Shown piece by piece: positions 8,403-16,413 of a DNA stretch of 64,000 nt. The DNA is from Methylorubrum populi (GTDB taxonomy: Bacteria; Pseudomonadota; Alphaproteobacteria; Rhizobiales; Beijerinckiaceae), in the NCBI GenBank assembly GCA_020741775.1, contig DYYG01000020.1, forward strand, positions 1 through 64,000. The letters are read 5' to 3'. Numbering within the stretch: the first letter of the stretch is position 1; every line of letters begins with the position of its first letter. The notes beneath the pieces are model-generated. The model was not told where the DNA came from and made no database searches. It saw only the letters and a list, made by a program, of their open reading frames with translations. Position numbers and translations under genes: made by a program.

Positions 8403-9491
8403 TCAGGCGCTCCGCGCGAGCGAGGCCGCATCCCGCCCGACGACCGGGGCGAGACTCGTCAGTCCCTCCGCCTTCAGCTTCCCGGACAATCCCCGCTTGA
8501 TCGCGCCGACCAGCCCCGGCCCCTCGTAGACCAGAGCGGAATAGAGTTGGACGAGGCGGGCGCCGGCCCGGATCTTGGCCCAGGCGGCCTCCGCCGAATC
8601 GACGCCGCCGACGCCGATCAGGGGAATGCGATCGCCGACCCGCAGGAAGGTCTCGGCGAGGAGGCGCGTCGAAGGGCCGAACAGCGGACGGCCGGACAGG
8701 CCGCCGGTCTCCTTGGCCAGGGCCGATTCGGCGAGGCTCGCGGGCCGGGCAATGGTGGTGTTCGAAACGACGAGCCCCTGGATGCCCCGCCGGAGCGCCG
8801 TCTCGGTCATGGCGTCGAGGCCATCCAGGGCGATGTCGGGCGCGATCTTGAGCAGCACCGCAGCACGCGACCCGCTCGCGTCGCGGGCAGCGACCACGCG
8901 GGCGAGGAGATCGTCGAGGAAGGCTTCGCCCTGAAGGTCGCGCAGGCCCGGCGTGTTCGGGGAGGAGACGTTGACGGTGATGAAGGCGACATGCGGCGCG
9001 AGGCGCGCGGTGCAGGCGACGTAATCGGCGAGCCGGTCCTGCGATTCCTTGTTGGCGCCGATGTTCACGCCGACGAGGCCTTCGCGGCCGGCGCGGGCCT
9101 TGAGCCGCCCGGCCACCACGTCGAGGCCCTCGCTGTTGAGGCCGAACCGGTTGATCACCGCCCGGTCGCGGGGAAGCCGGAACACCCGCGGGCGCGGGTT
9201 GCCGGGCTGCGGCCGCGGCACCACCCCGCCGACCTCGACGAAGCCGAAGCCGAGACTGAGCAGCGCGTCCGCCACCCGTGCGCCCTTGTCGAAGCCGGCG
9301 GCGAGGCCGACCGGATTGGGAAAGCGGAGACCGAAGGCCTCGACCGCGAGGCTCGCCTCATCCGGGGGCGGCCGGCGCGGCGGCAGCAGGGCGAGCCCGC
9401 GCAGGGTGAGATCGTGGACGGTCTCGGCGTCGAGCCGGTGCAGAAGCGGTCGCGCCAGGGGAAAGGCTGCGGGGACGAGGGCGTCGATCAT
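8403..9491 (-). CDS. pyrD: Dihydroorotate dehydrogenase (quinone), class 2
   Basis: 362 aa. Oxidises dihydroorotate to orotate in pyrimidine synthesis, passing electrons to quinone. The N-terminal helix that docks to the inner membrane ([19 protein letters not shown]) marks class 2. FMN and substrate motifs are visible: [53 protein letters not shown] (catalytic Ser in this loop), LKIAPD, and IPLIGVGGV. The frame stays open upstream for another 108 codons, but homology begins at ATG 9491. That ATG overlaps the upstream DUF952 gene by 4 bp, indicating a coupled two-gene operon. Confidence 0.96.
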   Translation of the reverse strand: MIDALVPAAFPLARPLLHRLDAETVHDLTLRGLALLPPRRPPPDEASLAVEAFGLRFPNPVGLAAGFDKGARVADALLSLGFGFVEVGGVVPRPQPGNPRPRVFRLPRDRAVINRFGLNSEGLDVVAGRLKARAGREGLVGVNIGANKESQDRLADYVACTARLAPHVAFITVNVSSPNTPGLRDLQGEAFLDDLLARVVAARDASGSRAAVLLKIAPDIALDGLDAMTETALRRGIQGLVVSNTTIARPASLAESALAKETGGLSGRPLFGPSTRLLAETFLRVGDRIPLIGVGGVDSAEAAWAKIRAGARLVQLYSALVYEGPGLVGAIKRGLSGKLKAEGLTSLAPVVGRDAASLARSA

Positions 9492-9850
9492 GCCTGGCCG
9501 GCCTCCGCCGAGAGGGCCTGCGGGAAGACGTGGCGCCCATCCGCCCCGATGGGCAGGTCGGCTACGGAGCGCACCGCGCTCAGGGGCAGGTCGCCGTAGA
9601 GATGCGGGAACAGCGCCCCACCACGGGATGTCTCGAAGCGCAGGGCCTCTCCGAGCGCCTCGGCGTCGACCGCGACGAGCAGCAAATCGTCCTGGCCGGC
9701 GAAATGGCGCGCGGCGGTCTCGGCCACCTGTCCGGCGGTCGAGAAATGGATGAAGCCGTCGGCCCGGTCGACCGGAGCGCCGGTGAAGCGGCCGAGCGCC
9801 TCCGCCTCCTGCCACAGGGGCCGCTGGCAGATCTTGTAGATGTGGGCCAT
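9488..9850 (-). CDS. DUF952 family protein
   Basis: 120 aa. The start [20 protein letters not shown] and the motif [22 protein letters not shown] are characteristic of DUF952, a small alpha/beta family distantly related to glutathione-transferase-like and ART-like folds and without an assigned reaction. ATG at 9850 is preceded by GGAGAG, better than the in-frame start 21 bp upstream. It is the first gene of an operon with pyrD (4-bp overlap). The linkage to pyrD gives no functional hint I can defend. Confidence 0.85.
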   Translation of the reverse strand: MAHIYKICQRPLWQEAEALGRFTGAPVDRADGFIHFSTAGQVAETAARHFAGQDDLLLVAVDAEALGEALRFETSRGGALFPHLYGDLPLSAVRSVADLPIGADGRHVFPQALSAEAGQA

Positions 9851-10106
9851 CCGCTCTCCGTGGGGGCTCATCGTGAGGGCTTCTCCGCCCGCGGCATGCC
9901 GCCCGCCCTTCGCGGGCGATGCTTAGAATGCGCGTTTTGACTCGGCAACCGCTCCGGCGGGAGGCCGGGGCACGGCGACGCGCCGAACTGCTCGGATGCG
10001 ACAGATCCCGTCCCGGATGCTCCGATTGCGTTCGGGCCGGGCGAGTTCTAGTTTCCTATTTTTAGGCCGTATGTCTCCACGGCGCATGCCCCGGGTCGAG
10101 GCCGCC

Positions 10107-10739
10107 ATGCTGTCGCACGAGCAGATCTGGACTGCCATCGACCGTCTGGCCGAGCGCTACGGCTATTCCGCTTCCGGGCTCGCCCGGCGGGCCGGGCTCG
10201 ACGCTACCAGCTTCAATCGCTCCAAGCGGGTCGGGCCCGACGGGCGCAAGCGTTGGCCCTCGACCGAATCGATCGCCAAGGTACTCGCTGCGACCGGTGC
10301 GGGTCTCGACGATTTCCTGCGCTTGGTCGATTCCCGCGAGGGACCGGCGCGGACGATGGTGCCGCTGATCGGCATGACCCAGGCCGGTTCGGGCCGCCTG
10401 TTCACCGATGAGGGTATGCCGACCGGCGGTCCCGGCTGGGAGGAGATCGAGTTCCCCGATCTCGGCGGGGACCGAGCCTTCGCCCTGGAGGTTCAGGGTG
10501 ATTCGATGCTGCCGCTCTACCGCGACGGTGACGTGCTGATCGTCGCGCCCACCGCCAGCATCCGCAAGGGCGACCGGGTCGTCGTCCGGCTCGGCAGCGG
10601 CGAGGTGGTCGCCAAGGAACTGCGCCGCCGCACCGCCCGCACCATCGAGCTGGCCTCTCTCAATCCGGATCATGAGGACCGCACGGTCCCCCTCGCCGAG
10701 GTCGCCTGGATGGCCCGGGTGATGTGGGTGCGGCAGTAA
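10107..10739 (+). CDS. S24/LexA-like HTH repressor
   Basis: 210 aa. An N-terminal helix-turn-helix (about 1-70, with ASGLARRAGLDATSFNRSKR) is joined to a C-terminal S24 peptidase-like domain (about 85-210). The Ser of the Ser/Lys dyad is in VQGDSMLPLYRDGD and the Lys in GEVVAKELRRR. TQAG in the linker offers an Ala-Gly bond of the kind cleaved in LexA/CI repressors. MLSHEQIW is the family-typical start; in-frame starts at 9996 and 10071 exist upstream. Chromosomal homologues of this type are not phage CI. Target genes are unknown. It is divergent from DUF952-pyrD. Confidence 0.85.
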   Translation: MLSHEQIWTAIDRLAERYGYSASGLARRAGLDATSFNRSKRVGPDGRKRWPSTESIAKVLAATGAGLDDFLRLVDSREGPARTMVPLIGMTQAGSGRLFTDEGMPTGGPGWEEIEFPDLGGDRAFALEVQGDSMLPLYRDGDVLIVAPTASIRKGDRVVVRLGSGEVVAKELRRRTARTIELASLNPDHEDRTVPLAEVAWMARVMWVRQ

Positions 10740-10855
10740 TGGTCCGCGCTGTGTCCCGAGCGAAGAGCCTCGGAGCCGGTCTGACATCCGTGATGGGGTT
10801 TCGCCCGCTTACGCCCTCATCCTGAGCTGCCGCGTCGCTTGCGGACATCGTCCCC

Positions 10856-10897
10856 TAGAGCATTTTCCGTGATCCTTGGATCGCAAAAAATGCTCTA
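10856..10897. repeat. Nested inverted repeat (TAGAGCATTTT type)
   Basis: TAGAGCATTTT (10856-10866) pairs perfectly with AAAATGCTCTA (10887-10897) and encloses a second stem GATCC-TT-GGATC (10871-10882). The sequence resembles the GAGCATTTT-type intergenic repeats found widely in Methylobacterium and rhizobia. It lies between two converging genes, so it could also stop transcription from both sides. Confidence 0.7.
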
Positions 10898-10913
10898 TCT
10901 GCTTGATTGTGGT

Positions 10914-10957
10914 GCATTTTCTCTCGCGGAACCGGCAGCCACTTCCGCGGAAAATGC
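10914..10957. repeat. Second nested inverted repeat (GCATTTTC/GAAAATGC)
   Basis: GCATTTTC (10914-10921) pairs with GAAAATGC (10950-10957), enclosing CGCGGAA (10925-10931) and TTCCGCG (10943-10949). It sits 16 bp after the first repeat of the same family and 16 bp before the stop codon of the leftward membrane-protein gene. Paired copies like this are typical of dispersed intergenic repeats. A bidirectional terminator function is possible. Confidence 0.7.
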
Positions 10958-10973
10958 TCCAGCAGAACGGCGC

Positions 10974-11303
10974 TCAGAGCCCCACCAGCTTGTGAGCCAT
11001 GCCGAGGGCGATTTGGCCCGACAGCAGGCTCCAGCCGCAGGCGATCATCGTGGCGATCATCACGAAGGGGATCGGCCGCCGTTCGAAACGCCGCCCGCGC
11101 AGGGTGTTGCGCAGGATGATGAAGGGCGCGCCGAAGGCCAGCATCGGCAAGGCGGCGATGGCCGAGACGCCCCCCGATTCCAGCAGGTGAAAGCTCGCCC
11201 GCCGGTTCGTGGCGTATTCGAAGGCGCTTGCGAGCAGGCCTGCCAAAGCGAGGCCGACCAAGAGCGCCTGAATCGATTCGAGGGAAGACGGGCTCACGGT
11301 CAT
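10974..11303 (-). CDS. Small conserved integral membrane protein
   Basis: 109 aa with about three hydrophobic segments (residues 10-28, 44-64 and 80-98) and a basic loop RNTLRGRRFERRP. It resembles small uncharacterised membrane proteins common in Hyphomicrobiales, but I cannot name the family with certainty. AAGGAG lies 13 bp upstream of the ATG. It is monocistronic and converges on the S24 repressor across a pair of inverted repeats. Function unknown. Confidence 0.75.
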   Translation of the reverse strand: MTVSPSSLESIQALLVGLALAGLLASAFEYATNRRASFHLLESGGVSAIAALPMLAFGAPFIILRNTLRGRRFERRPIPFVMIATMIACGWSLLSGQIALGMAHKLVGL

Positions 11304-11529
11304 GACGCGCTCGATGCTCCTTTTCAGGAAGAGACGCGCAATCTGGCCGATCGTTTACCGCTTGTTAAGGAATAGGTTTCGTTAACATTAACGCCGCCCA
11401 CAGGCTTCAAGCCCGGAGCGGCGCTGAAGACGGTCCAACCGGGGGGCGGACCGTTGGCAGAAGGCTCCGGATCGTCATCCGAAGCGTTGGCGCGAGCCGT
11501 TGCGCGATCCGTCCAGCGATGCCGGCGGA

Positions 11530-11745
11530 TCAGACCTCTTCTTCGAGGTCGATGTCGAGGATCGCCATGCGGAAGGTGAAGGAATCGTCGCCGTCTTCCT
11601 TGTCGTCGGCGAGCACACCGATCGACTCGTCGCCGATGAACACCTCGGCGGAATCGCCGGTCTTCATCGCGACGACGCGGATGTTGGCGTTGGCGAACTT
11701 GCGGCGCAGGTAATCCTGCAGCTTGGCGACTTCGGTCTTGGTCAC
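11530..11745 (-). CDS. DUF3126 family protein
   Basis: 71 aa. TKTEVAKLQDYLRRKFANAN followed by IRVVAMKTGDSAEVFIGDE and an acidic end (DIDLEEEV) matches DUF3126, a small alphaproteobacterial family of unknown role. The GTG at 11745 is preceded by AGAAGG with 8-bp spacing, so the 37 extra in-frame codons upstream are not part of the protein. It lies 148 bp upstream of nothing on the same strand but is followed by no other gene; cysE is transcribed toward it from the right. Confidence 0.85.
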   Translation of the reverse strand: MTKTEVAKLQDYLRRKFANANIRVVAMKTGDSAEVFIGDESIGVLADDKEDGDDSFTFRMAILDIDLEEEV

Positions 11746-11893
11746 GCCGTCAACCTTCTTGCGAGGCGCCGTCTGCCGGGACAGGCGGTCCCGGCGGCAG
11801 CGCAGGTGGGGCTTTGGATGGTGGGGCGGCTTGCCACGTCGCGGGAGGGCAGGCAACCCGCCGTGAAGGCCAAGACCCGCTAGGGAAGCGCCG

Positions 11894-12754
11894 TCAGATC
11901 CCGCCGGCGATGTCGATGAATTCGCTCATCGCCACGAGCTGATCCATCGAGCGGGCCGGCTCGGCACAGCCGGCGGCACCGACGACCCGGGCCGGCACAC
12001 CGACGACGGTGGTGTGAGGCGGCACCGGCCGCAGAACCACCGAACCGGCCGCGACCCGGGCGCAGGCCCCAACCTCGATGTTCCCCAGGATCTTGGCGCC
12101 GGCACCGATCATCACGCCGCGGCGAATCTTCGGGTGGCGGTCGCCCCCATGCTTGCCCGTGCCGCCCAGCGTCACCGCGTGCAGGATCGAGACGTCGTCC
12201 TCGATCACGGCGGTCGAGCCGATCACGACGCCGGTGGCGTGATCGAAGAACACGCCGCGCCCGATCCGGGCCGCCGGGTGGATGTCGGTCTGGAACACCT
12301 CCGAGGACCGGCTCTGGAGATAGAGGGCGAGGTCGCGCCGGCCCTGTCCCCAGTACCAGTGAGCCAGCCGGTGCGCCTGGATCGCGTGGAAGCCTTTGAA
12401 GTAGAGCAGCGGTTCGATCGCCCGCGTCGTCGCCGGGTCGCGATCCATCACCGCGAGAATGTCGGCGCGCATGCTCTGGCCGATGCGGGGATCGTCCTGC
12501 AGCGCCTCGTGGAAACCGTGAGCGACGAGTTCGGTCGGCAGCGAGCCGTGCCCGAGGCGGGTGGCGACCCGGTGGGACACCGCCGCTTCCAGGGTCGGGT
12601 GATTGAGAATCGTGGCGACGAAGAAGGAGGCGAGCTGCGGCTCGTCGCGCAGAACTGCTTCCGCCTCGGAGCGCACGCGCGTCCAGAGCGGATCGACGAT
12701 GCCGGCAATCGCTTCGCGTCCGGAGGCCGGGCTGAACGACGGGCTGGCGGACAT
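11894..12754 (-). CDS. cysE: Serine O-acetyltransferase
   Basis: 286 aa. Acetylates serine with acetyl-CoA, the committed step of cysteine synthesis. The N-terminal helical domain (about 20-155) leads into a left-handed beta-helix of hexapeptide repeats with the active-site stretch GVFFDHATGVVIGSTAVIED and the loop TLGGTGKHGGDRHPKI. ATG at 12754 has the near-perfect Shine-Dalgarno GAGGAGGAATGC; an in-frame start 54 bp upstream has none. The same strand order puts DUF3126 next downstream. The C-terminus extends about 30 residues beyond the hexapeptides, where feedback by cysteine and binding of CysK occur in homologues. Confidence 0.95.
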   Translation of the reverse strand: MSASPSFSPASGREAIAGIVDPLWTRVRSEAEAVLRDEPQLASFFVATILNHPTLEAAVSHRVATRLGHGSLPTELVAHGFHEALQDDPRIGQSMRADILAVMDRDPATTRAIEPLLYFKGFHAIQAHRLAHWYWGQGRRDLALYLQSRSSEVFQTDIHPAARIGRGVFFDHATGVVIGSTAVIEDDVSILHAVTLGGTGKHGGDRHPKIRRGVMIGAGAKILGNIEVGACARVAAGSVVLRPVPPHTTVVGVPARVVGAAGCAEPARSMDQLVAMSEFIDIAGGI

Positions 12755-12985
12755 GCATTCCTCCTCGACGGATGCGCCGGCTGCCCCTCCGGCCTGATGC
12801 TGCGACATCCGTTGAAACGCCCCTGCCAGACAGAGATCTGTCGCGAAGTCGCCCGGAGAGGCACGATGGATGTCGCGAAACCGGCGCGGGACAAGAGAAT
12901 CGTCTCCGCCCGCGTCGCGTCAAGCCTTACAGCTTGGAACGCTCCCGCGCTGCATCAAGAGGGGAGCGGGCGGTGAGTGCTTCCG

Positions 12986-13897
12986 TCACGCCGCCGGGCG
13001 GTGGCCACCATTGTCGCTGCCGCTGAAGCGGCTCTCGATCACCTCGATCAGTCGCTCGGCCATGGTTTCGACCGGCACGTCGGAGGTGTCGACCACCGCC
13101 GAAGCGCGGGCATAGAGCGGCTCACGGCTGAGCAGCACGGCGCGCAGATCGTCCAGCACCCAGGCCGGATCGCCCTTGCCCTCGACATGACCCTGCTCGC
13201 GCACCCGCTGCAAGTGCTCCTCCGGCCGGGCCTGCAGCCAGATCGTGTAGAAGGAGGAGAGCAGAAGGTCATAGGTCAGCGGTTCGGCGACGATGCTGCC
13301 GCCGGTGGCGAGCACCATCGGGCCGGGATGCTCGGCCAGCCCGCGCAGGGCCTTCTGCTCGAGCCGACGGTAGCCCTCCTGGCCGTAGATCGCGAAGATC
13401 TCCCGCACGGAGAGGCCGTTCTCACGCTCGATCTCGGTGTTGAGCTCGACGAACCGCCAGCCAAGATGCGCCGCCGCCATGCGGCCGAGCGTCGACTTGC
13501 CGGCGCCGCGCAGGCCGACCAGCGCGACGCGGCGGCGGATCGTCCGCGTTTCCGCGCCGATCGAGCCCGCCAGCACGGATTTGGCCTGGGCGATCTGGTC
13601 GGGACCCGCCTGATCGAGCAGATCGCGGATCACCCGCCAATCGGACGAGGTCTCCTGGCTGGAGACGAGGTCGTCGAGCCGCATGCCCATCGCGTTGGCG
13701 ACGCGGCGCAGCAGGATGATCGACACGTTGCCCTGGCCGCTTTCAAGCTGGGCGATGTAACGCTCGGAAAGGCCGGATGCCTGGGAGAGCAGCTTGCGCG
13801 ACAGGCCGCGCACCGTGCGGGCATGGCGCACCCGCCGGCCGAGCTCGTTCAGGAAATGCGCCTCTTGTTCGGCCGCGTCGGTCATGGCCTCGTTCAC
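12986..13897 (-). CDS. HTH-shikimate-kinase-like fusion regulator (BoxR/BzdR type)
   Basis: 303 aa. An XRE helix-turn-helix (about 17-78, ARTVRGLSRKLLSQASGLSE) is joined by a linker to a shikimate-kinase-like domain (about 120-295) with Walker A GLRGAGKSTLGR. In true shikimate kinases an Asp pair binds shikimate near DxDxEIE; here the motif reads ELNTEIE, and ATGGSIV replaces ATGGG, so kinase activity is doubtful. This is the layout of BzdR/BoxR, repressors that sense benzoyl-CoA through the kinase-like domain. No benzoyl-CoA genes are in the window, so its targets must lie elsewhere. Ligand is inferred. Confidence 0.85.
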   Translation of the reverse strand: MNEAMTDAAEQEAHFLNELGRRVRHARTVRGLSRKLLSQASGLSERYIAQLESGQGNVSIILLRRVANAMGMRLDDLVSSQETSSDWRVIRDLLDQAGPDQIAQAKSVLAGSIGAETRTIRRRVALVGLRGAGKSTLGRMAAAHLGWRFVELNTEIERENGLSVREIFAIYGQEGYRRLEQKALRGLAEHPGPMVLATGGSIVAEPLTYDLLLSSFYTIWLQARPEEHLQRVREQGHVEGKGDPAWVLDDLRAVLLSREPLYARASAVVDTSDVPVETMAERLIEVIESRFSGSDNGGHRPAA

Positions 13898-14310
13898 CTC
13901 ATCGTCCTTTCCGACGCCCGCCTCAATCCATCAGCGTGCCGGGGCCCCACCGGGGCGTCGGCCTTTCAAACCCGGCACAGTCCGTCATCCGCTAAACCGG
14001 ATCACCCTCGCGTGCTGCGGCGCACGGGCCAGATCTCGCGGATGCAGCGAGGGCGGCGGACATCTGCAGATTACCGCGTCGCCGCGCAACCCATCTCACA
14101 AGCGTGGCATCCATGCCAACACGCCGTGGGATAATATATGTTGTATCCGATGGCGGAGCGTTTCGCACTGTGACACACTCGGCCCCGCAGCGTGGCACCG
14201 CCCTCGGAGACACCGACGATACGCCGTCTCATCCTCTACACTACCCTGCGGAAGAAGGGCAGTCGCGTCGGTGCGCCGTCTCCTCTGCCCTTCGATACTG
14301 CACGCCTCCA
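13898..14310. other. Gene-free region upstream of the BoxR-like regulator
   Basis: 413 bp with no credible gene; the short open frames here lack start signals and family resemblance. It contains the perfect 14-bp palindrome TGGCAT-CC-ATGCCA at 14105-14118 and the AT-rich hexamers around GATAATATATG (14132-14142), suggesting a regulated promoter. The Crp-family gene ends at its right edge. Confidence 0.55.
14105..14118. promoter_or_regulatory. Perfect 14-bp palindrome, operator candidate
   Basis: TGGCATCCATGCCA is fully self-complementary apart from the CC centre's own pairing and lies 14 bp before an AT-rich stretch resembling a -10 element. It is about 210 bp upstream of the BoxR-like gene. 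The regulator is unknown. Confidence 0.35.
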
Positions 14311-15033
14311 TTAATCGGAAGATGACTGCCGAAACGGCCCTATCAGGCGCTCGTATTCGGCTTCGGCCGGGCCGTAGCTGTTCCCGGCGAGATCGCACAG
14401 CATGTCCCGGTCGCGGATGGTGATCTGGGCGCGCTGCGCGCGAATGGCGCCGTAACCTTCGAGGGCCTGGATGGCGAGGGTCACGGTGGAACGCTGGGTC
14501 GCCAGCATGATGGACAGGAAGTCGTGGGTGAGCGCCAGCTCATCGGTGTCCAGCCTGTCCTGGGCCATGAGCAGCCACCGGGCCAAGCGTTCCTCGACGG
14601 TATGGATGCCGTTCGACAGGGCGGTCTGGCTCACGGTCATCATGACCGTGTGGGCGTAGCGCAGCAGCAGGCTGTATAGGGCGGGGCCGGTCTGCATGGC
14701 GTGGCGCAGGGCCTCGACCTCGATCCGCAGCCAGGGCCCTCCGACCTGAACCACCAACTCATGCGGGGCATGATCGACGCCCAGCACGATGGCGGTTCCG
14801 ACCATGCCCTCACGGCCGAAGCAGCCGACTTCGACCCGCCGCCCCTCGCTGGTGACGGCGACGTTCGAGGACAGGCCGCCTTCGATGAAATAGGCGCAGT
14901 CCAGCCTCTGCCCGATCGACCACAGCCGGTCCCCCCTGCGGACGGTCACGCGCTCGAACAGGGGAAGGAGCCGGTCCAGCTCGTCCGGTGGCAAAGTCTG
15001 GAGCAGGCGGTTTCGTGTCGACGACACCCTCAT
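14311..15033 (-). CDS. Crp/Fnr-family transcriptional regulator
   Basis: 240 aa. A cyclic-nucleotide-binding-like beta-roll (about 20-130, RRGDRLWSIGQRLDCAYFIEGG) is followed by the dimer helix and a C-terminal winged helix (about 155-220) with recognition helix in LATQRSTVTLAIQALEGYGAI. There is no FNR-type cysteine cluster. The cAMP-phosphate motif (RxS) is not evident, so the effector is unlikely to be cAMP. ATG at 15033 is preceded by GGGG 6 bp upstream. It belongs to the large group of single-domain Crp-like regulators expanded in Methylobacterium. Targets unknown. Confidence 0.85.
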   Translation of the reverse strand: MRVSSTRNRLLQTLPPDELDRLLPLFERVTVRRGDRLWSIGQRLDCAYFIEGGLSSNVAVTSEGRRVEVGCFGREGMVGTAIVLGVDHAPHELVVQVGGPWLRIEVEALRHAMQTGPALYSLLLRYAHTVMMTVSQTALSNGIHTVEERLARWLLMAQDRLDTDELALTHDFLSIMLATQRSTVTLAIQALEGYGAIRAQRAQITIRDRDMLCDLAGNSYGPAEAEYERLIGPFRQSSSD

Positions 15034-15175
15034 GTCCGGCCCCGAGAATCTCACGCCCTCCGGCAGCAACCCCCAACCGGGACGCTCAGTTCGGTGGTCG
15101 CACCGATCCGATGCGCGGACAGGGCGCTCGCGGGCGTGGCCGGGAGAGGCTTTCGGGTAGGGCCGGGCCTTAGCC

Positions 15176-16366
15176 TCATCCACGCCCCGCTGCCGCGGCG
15201 GTCCGGGACGCGCCGCCGATGGACCGACGGCGTCCCGCCCGTCGGCGCAGGATGTAGAGGGTCAGTCCCGTGGCGGCGAAGCCGGGCATGGCCAGGGCGG
15301 CGAGGCAGAACAGCAGCGCGACCAGTGCGCCGAAGAAGCGGCCGCGATGCACCTCCAGCATGTTGTCGGCGAGGCGCTGGCCGAGAGCCGCCTCGTCGGA
15401 GCGTCTGTCGCTGAGGAGGGCGCCGGTCCGGGCGTCGTAGCTGGCCTCGTTGCGCAGGATCATGGCGCTGCTGTCGGCGGCGTACCAGCGGATGCGGATC
15501 GCGGGGGCGTCCGGTCCGGGGATGGTGAGGGTGGCGAGCGCCGCACTGTGCGCGCCCGAGAAGGCCGCCCAGGCCGTATCGAGGGGGGAGGAGCCTTCGG
15601 GCGGATCGGTGCGCGGCGTGCGGTTCGGCATCCGGCCGGCGGGGCGCGTCTCGGGGGCTTGGCCCGTGAGAACCCAGGTGGCGCCGGTGCGGTACCAGTC
15701 GTAGGACCACCACAGGCCCGACAGGGCGATGGTGGCGTAAACCGGCAGCAGCCATGTCCCGACGACCGCGTGCAGGGACCACCAGCGCGCCCGTCCGGGC
15801 CGGGTGAGGCTCGGCTTGAGCCAGATCCGCCAGTTGTGGCGGCCGGGCCAGCGCAGGTAGAGGCCGCTGCCGAGAAAGGCGAGGAGAGCGAAGGCGCAGG
15901 CGCCGGTGACGCTGCGGCCCCAGCCCTTGCCCTCGCCGGGGATCAGCAGCCAGCGGTGCAGTTCCCGGACCGTGGCGAAGGCCGCCTCCAGCCGGACGGG
16001 ACCGAGCACCGTTCCGTCGGCGGGATCGACATAGACGGAGTTCGGCCGCGCGCCGCTCGTCCGGTCCCGGCCGAAGCGCGCGACGGCGCTCTGCGCGGGA
16101 TCCTGCGACAGCGTCAGGGAGGCGACGTGCCGGCCCGGCTCCTGCGCCTCGATCCGGGCCGCCAGGGCGCTGGGGGACAGGGCGGCGCGCGCCTCCGGAG
16201 CCGCGACGATGGCTCGGTCGCGGTTGGCAAAGGCCGTCACCGCCTCCTCGTAGCTCATCAGCGCCCCCGTCAGGCCCATCAGCGCGAGCACGAGGCCGGC
16301 GCTGAGGCCGAGCGCCCAGTGCAGACGAAACAGCAGGGTGCGGAGTGAGGGGAGGGCTGGCGTCAT
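15176..16366 (-). CDS. PepSY-associated transmembrane protein, siderophore-linked
   Basis: 396 aa. Four hydrophobic segments (about 12-36, 140-162, 190-212 and 345-370) flank a periplasmic PepSY region, the layout of PepSY_TM iron-regulated membrane proteins, some of which act as ferric-siderophore reductases. Membrane His residues (LFRLHWALGL, ELHRWLLIPG, WWSLHAVVGTW, LEVHRGRFFG) could bind haem. ATG at 16366 follows GGAGC; the frame is open much further upstream, but that part only overlaps the receptor gene in another frame. It follows the siderophore receptor by 47 bp and is very likely in the same operon. Confidence 0.85.
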   Translation of the reverse strand: MTPALPSLRTLLFRLHWALGLSAGLVLALMGLTGALMSYEEAVTAFANRDRAIVAAPEARAALSPSALAARIEAQEPGRHVASLTLSQDPAQSAVARFGRDRTSGARPNSVYVDPADGTVLGPVRLEAAFATVRELHRWLLIPGEGKGWGRSVTGACAFALLAFLGSGLYLRWPGRHNWRIWLKPSLTRPGRARWWSLHAVVGTWLLPVYATIALSGLWWSYDWYRTGATWVLTGQAPETRPAGRMPNRTPRTDPPEGSSPLDTAWAAFSGAHSAALATLTIPGPDAPAIRIRWYAADSSAMILRNEASYDARTGALLSDRRSDEAALGQRLADNMLEVHRGRFFGALVALLFCLAALAMPGFAATGLTLYILRRRAGRRRSIGGASRTAAAAGRG

Positions 16367-16413
16367 GAAGCTCCAAGCGCTGCTTGACTGCGGTCGCGGC
16401 GGGATCTTTCTCC

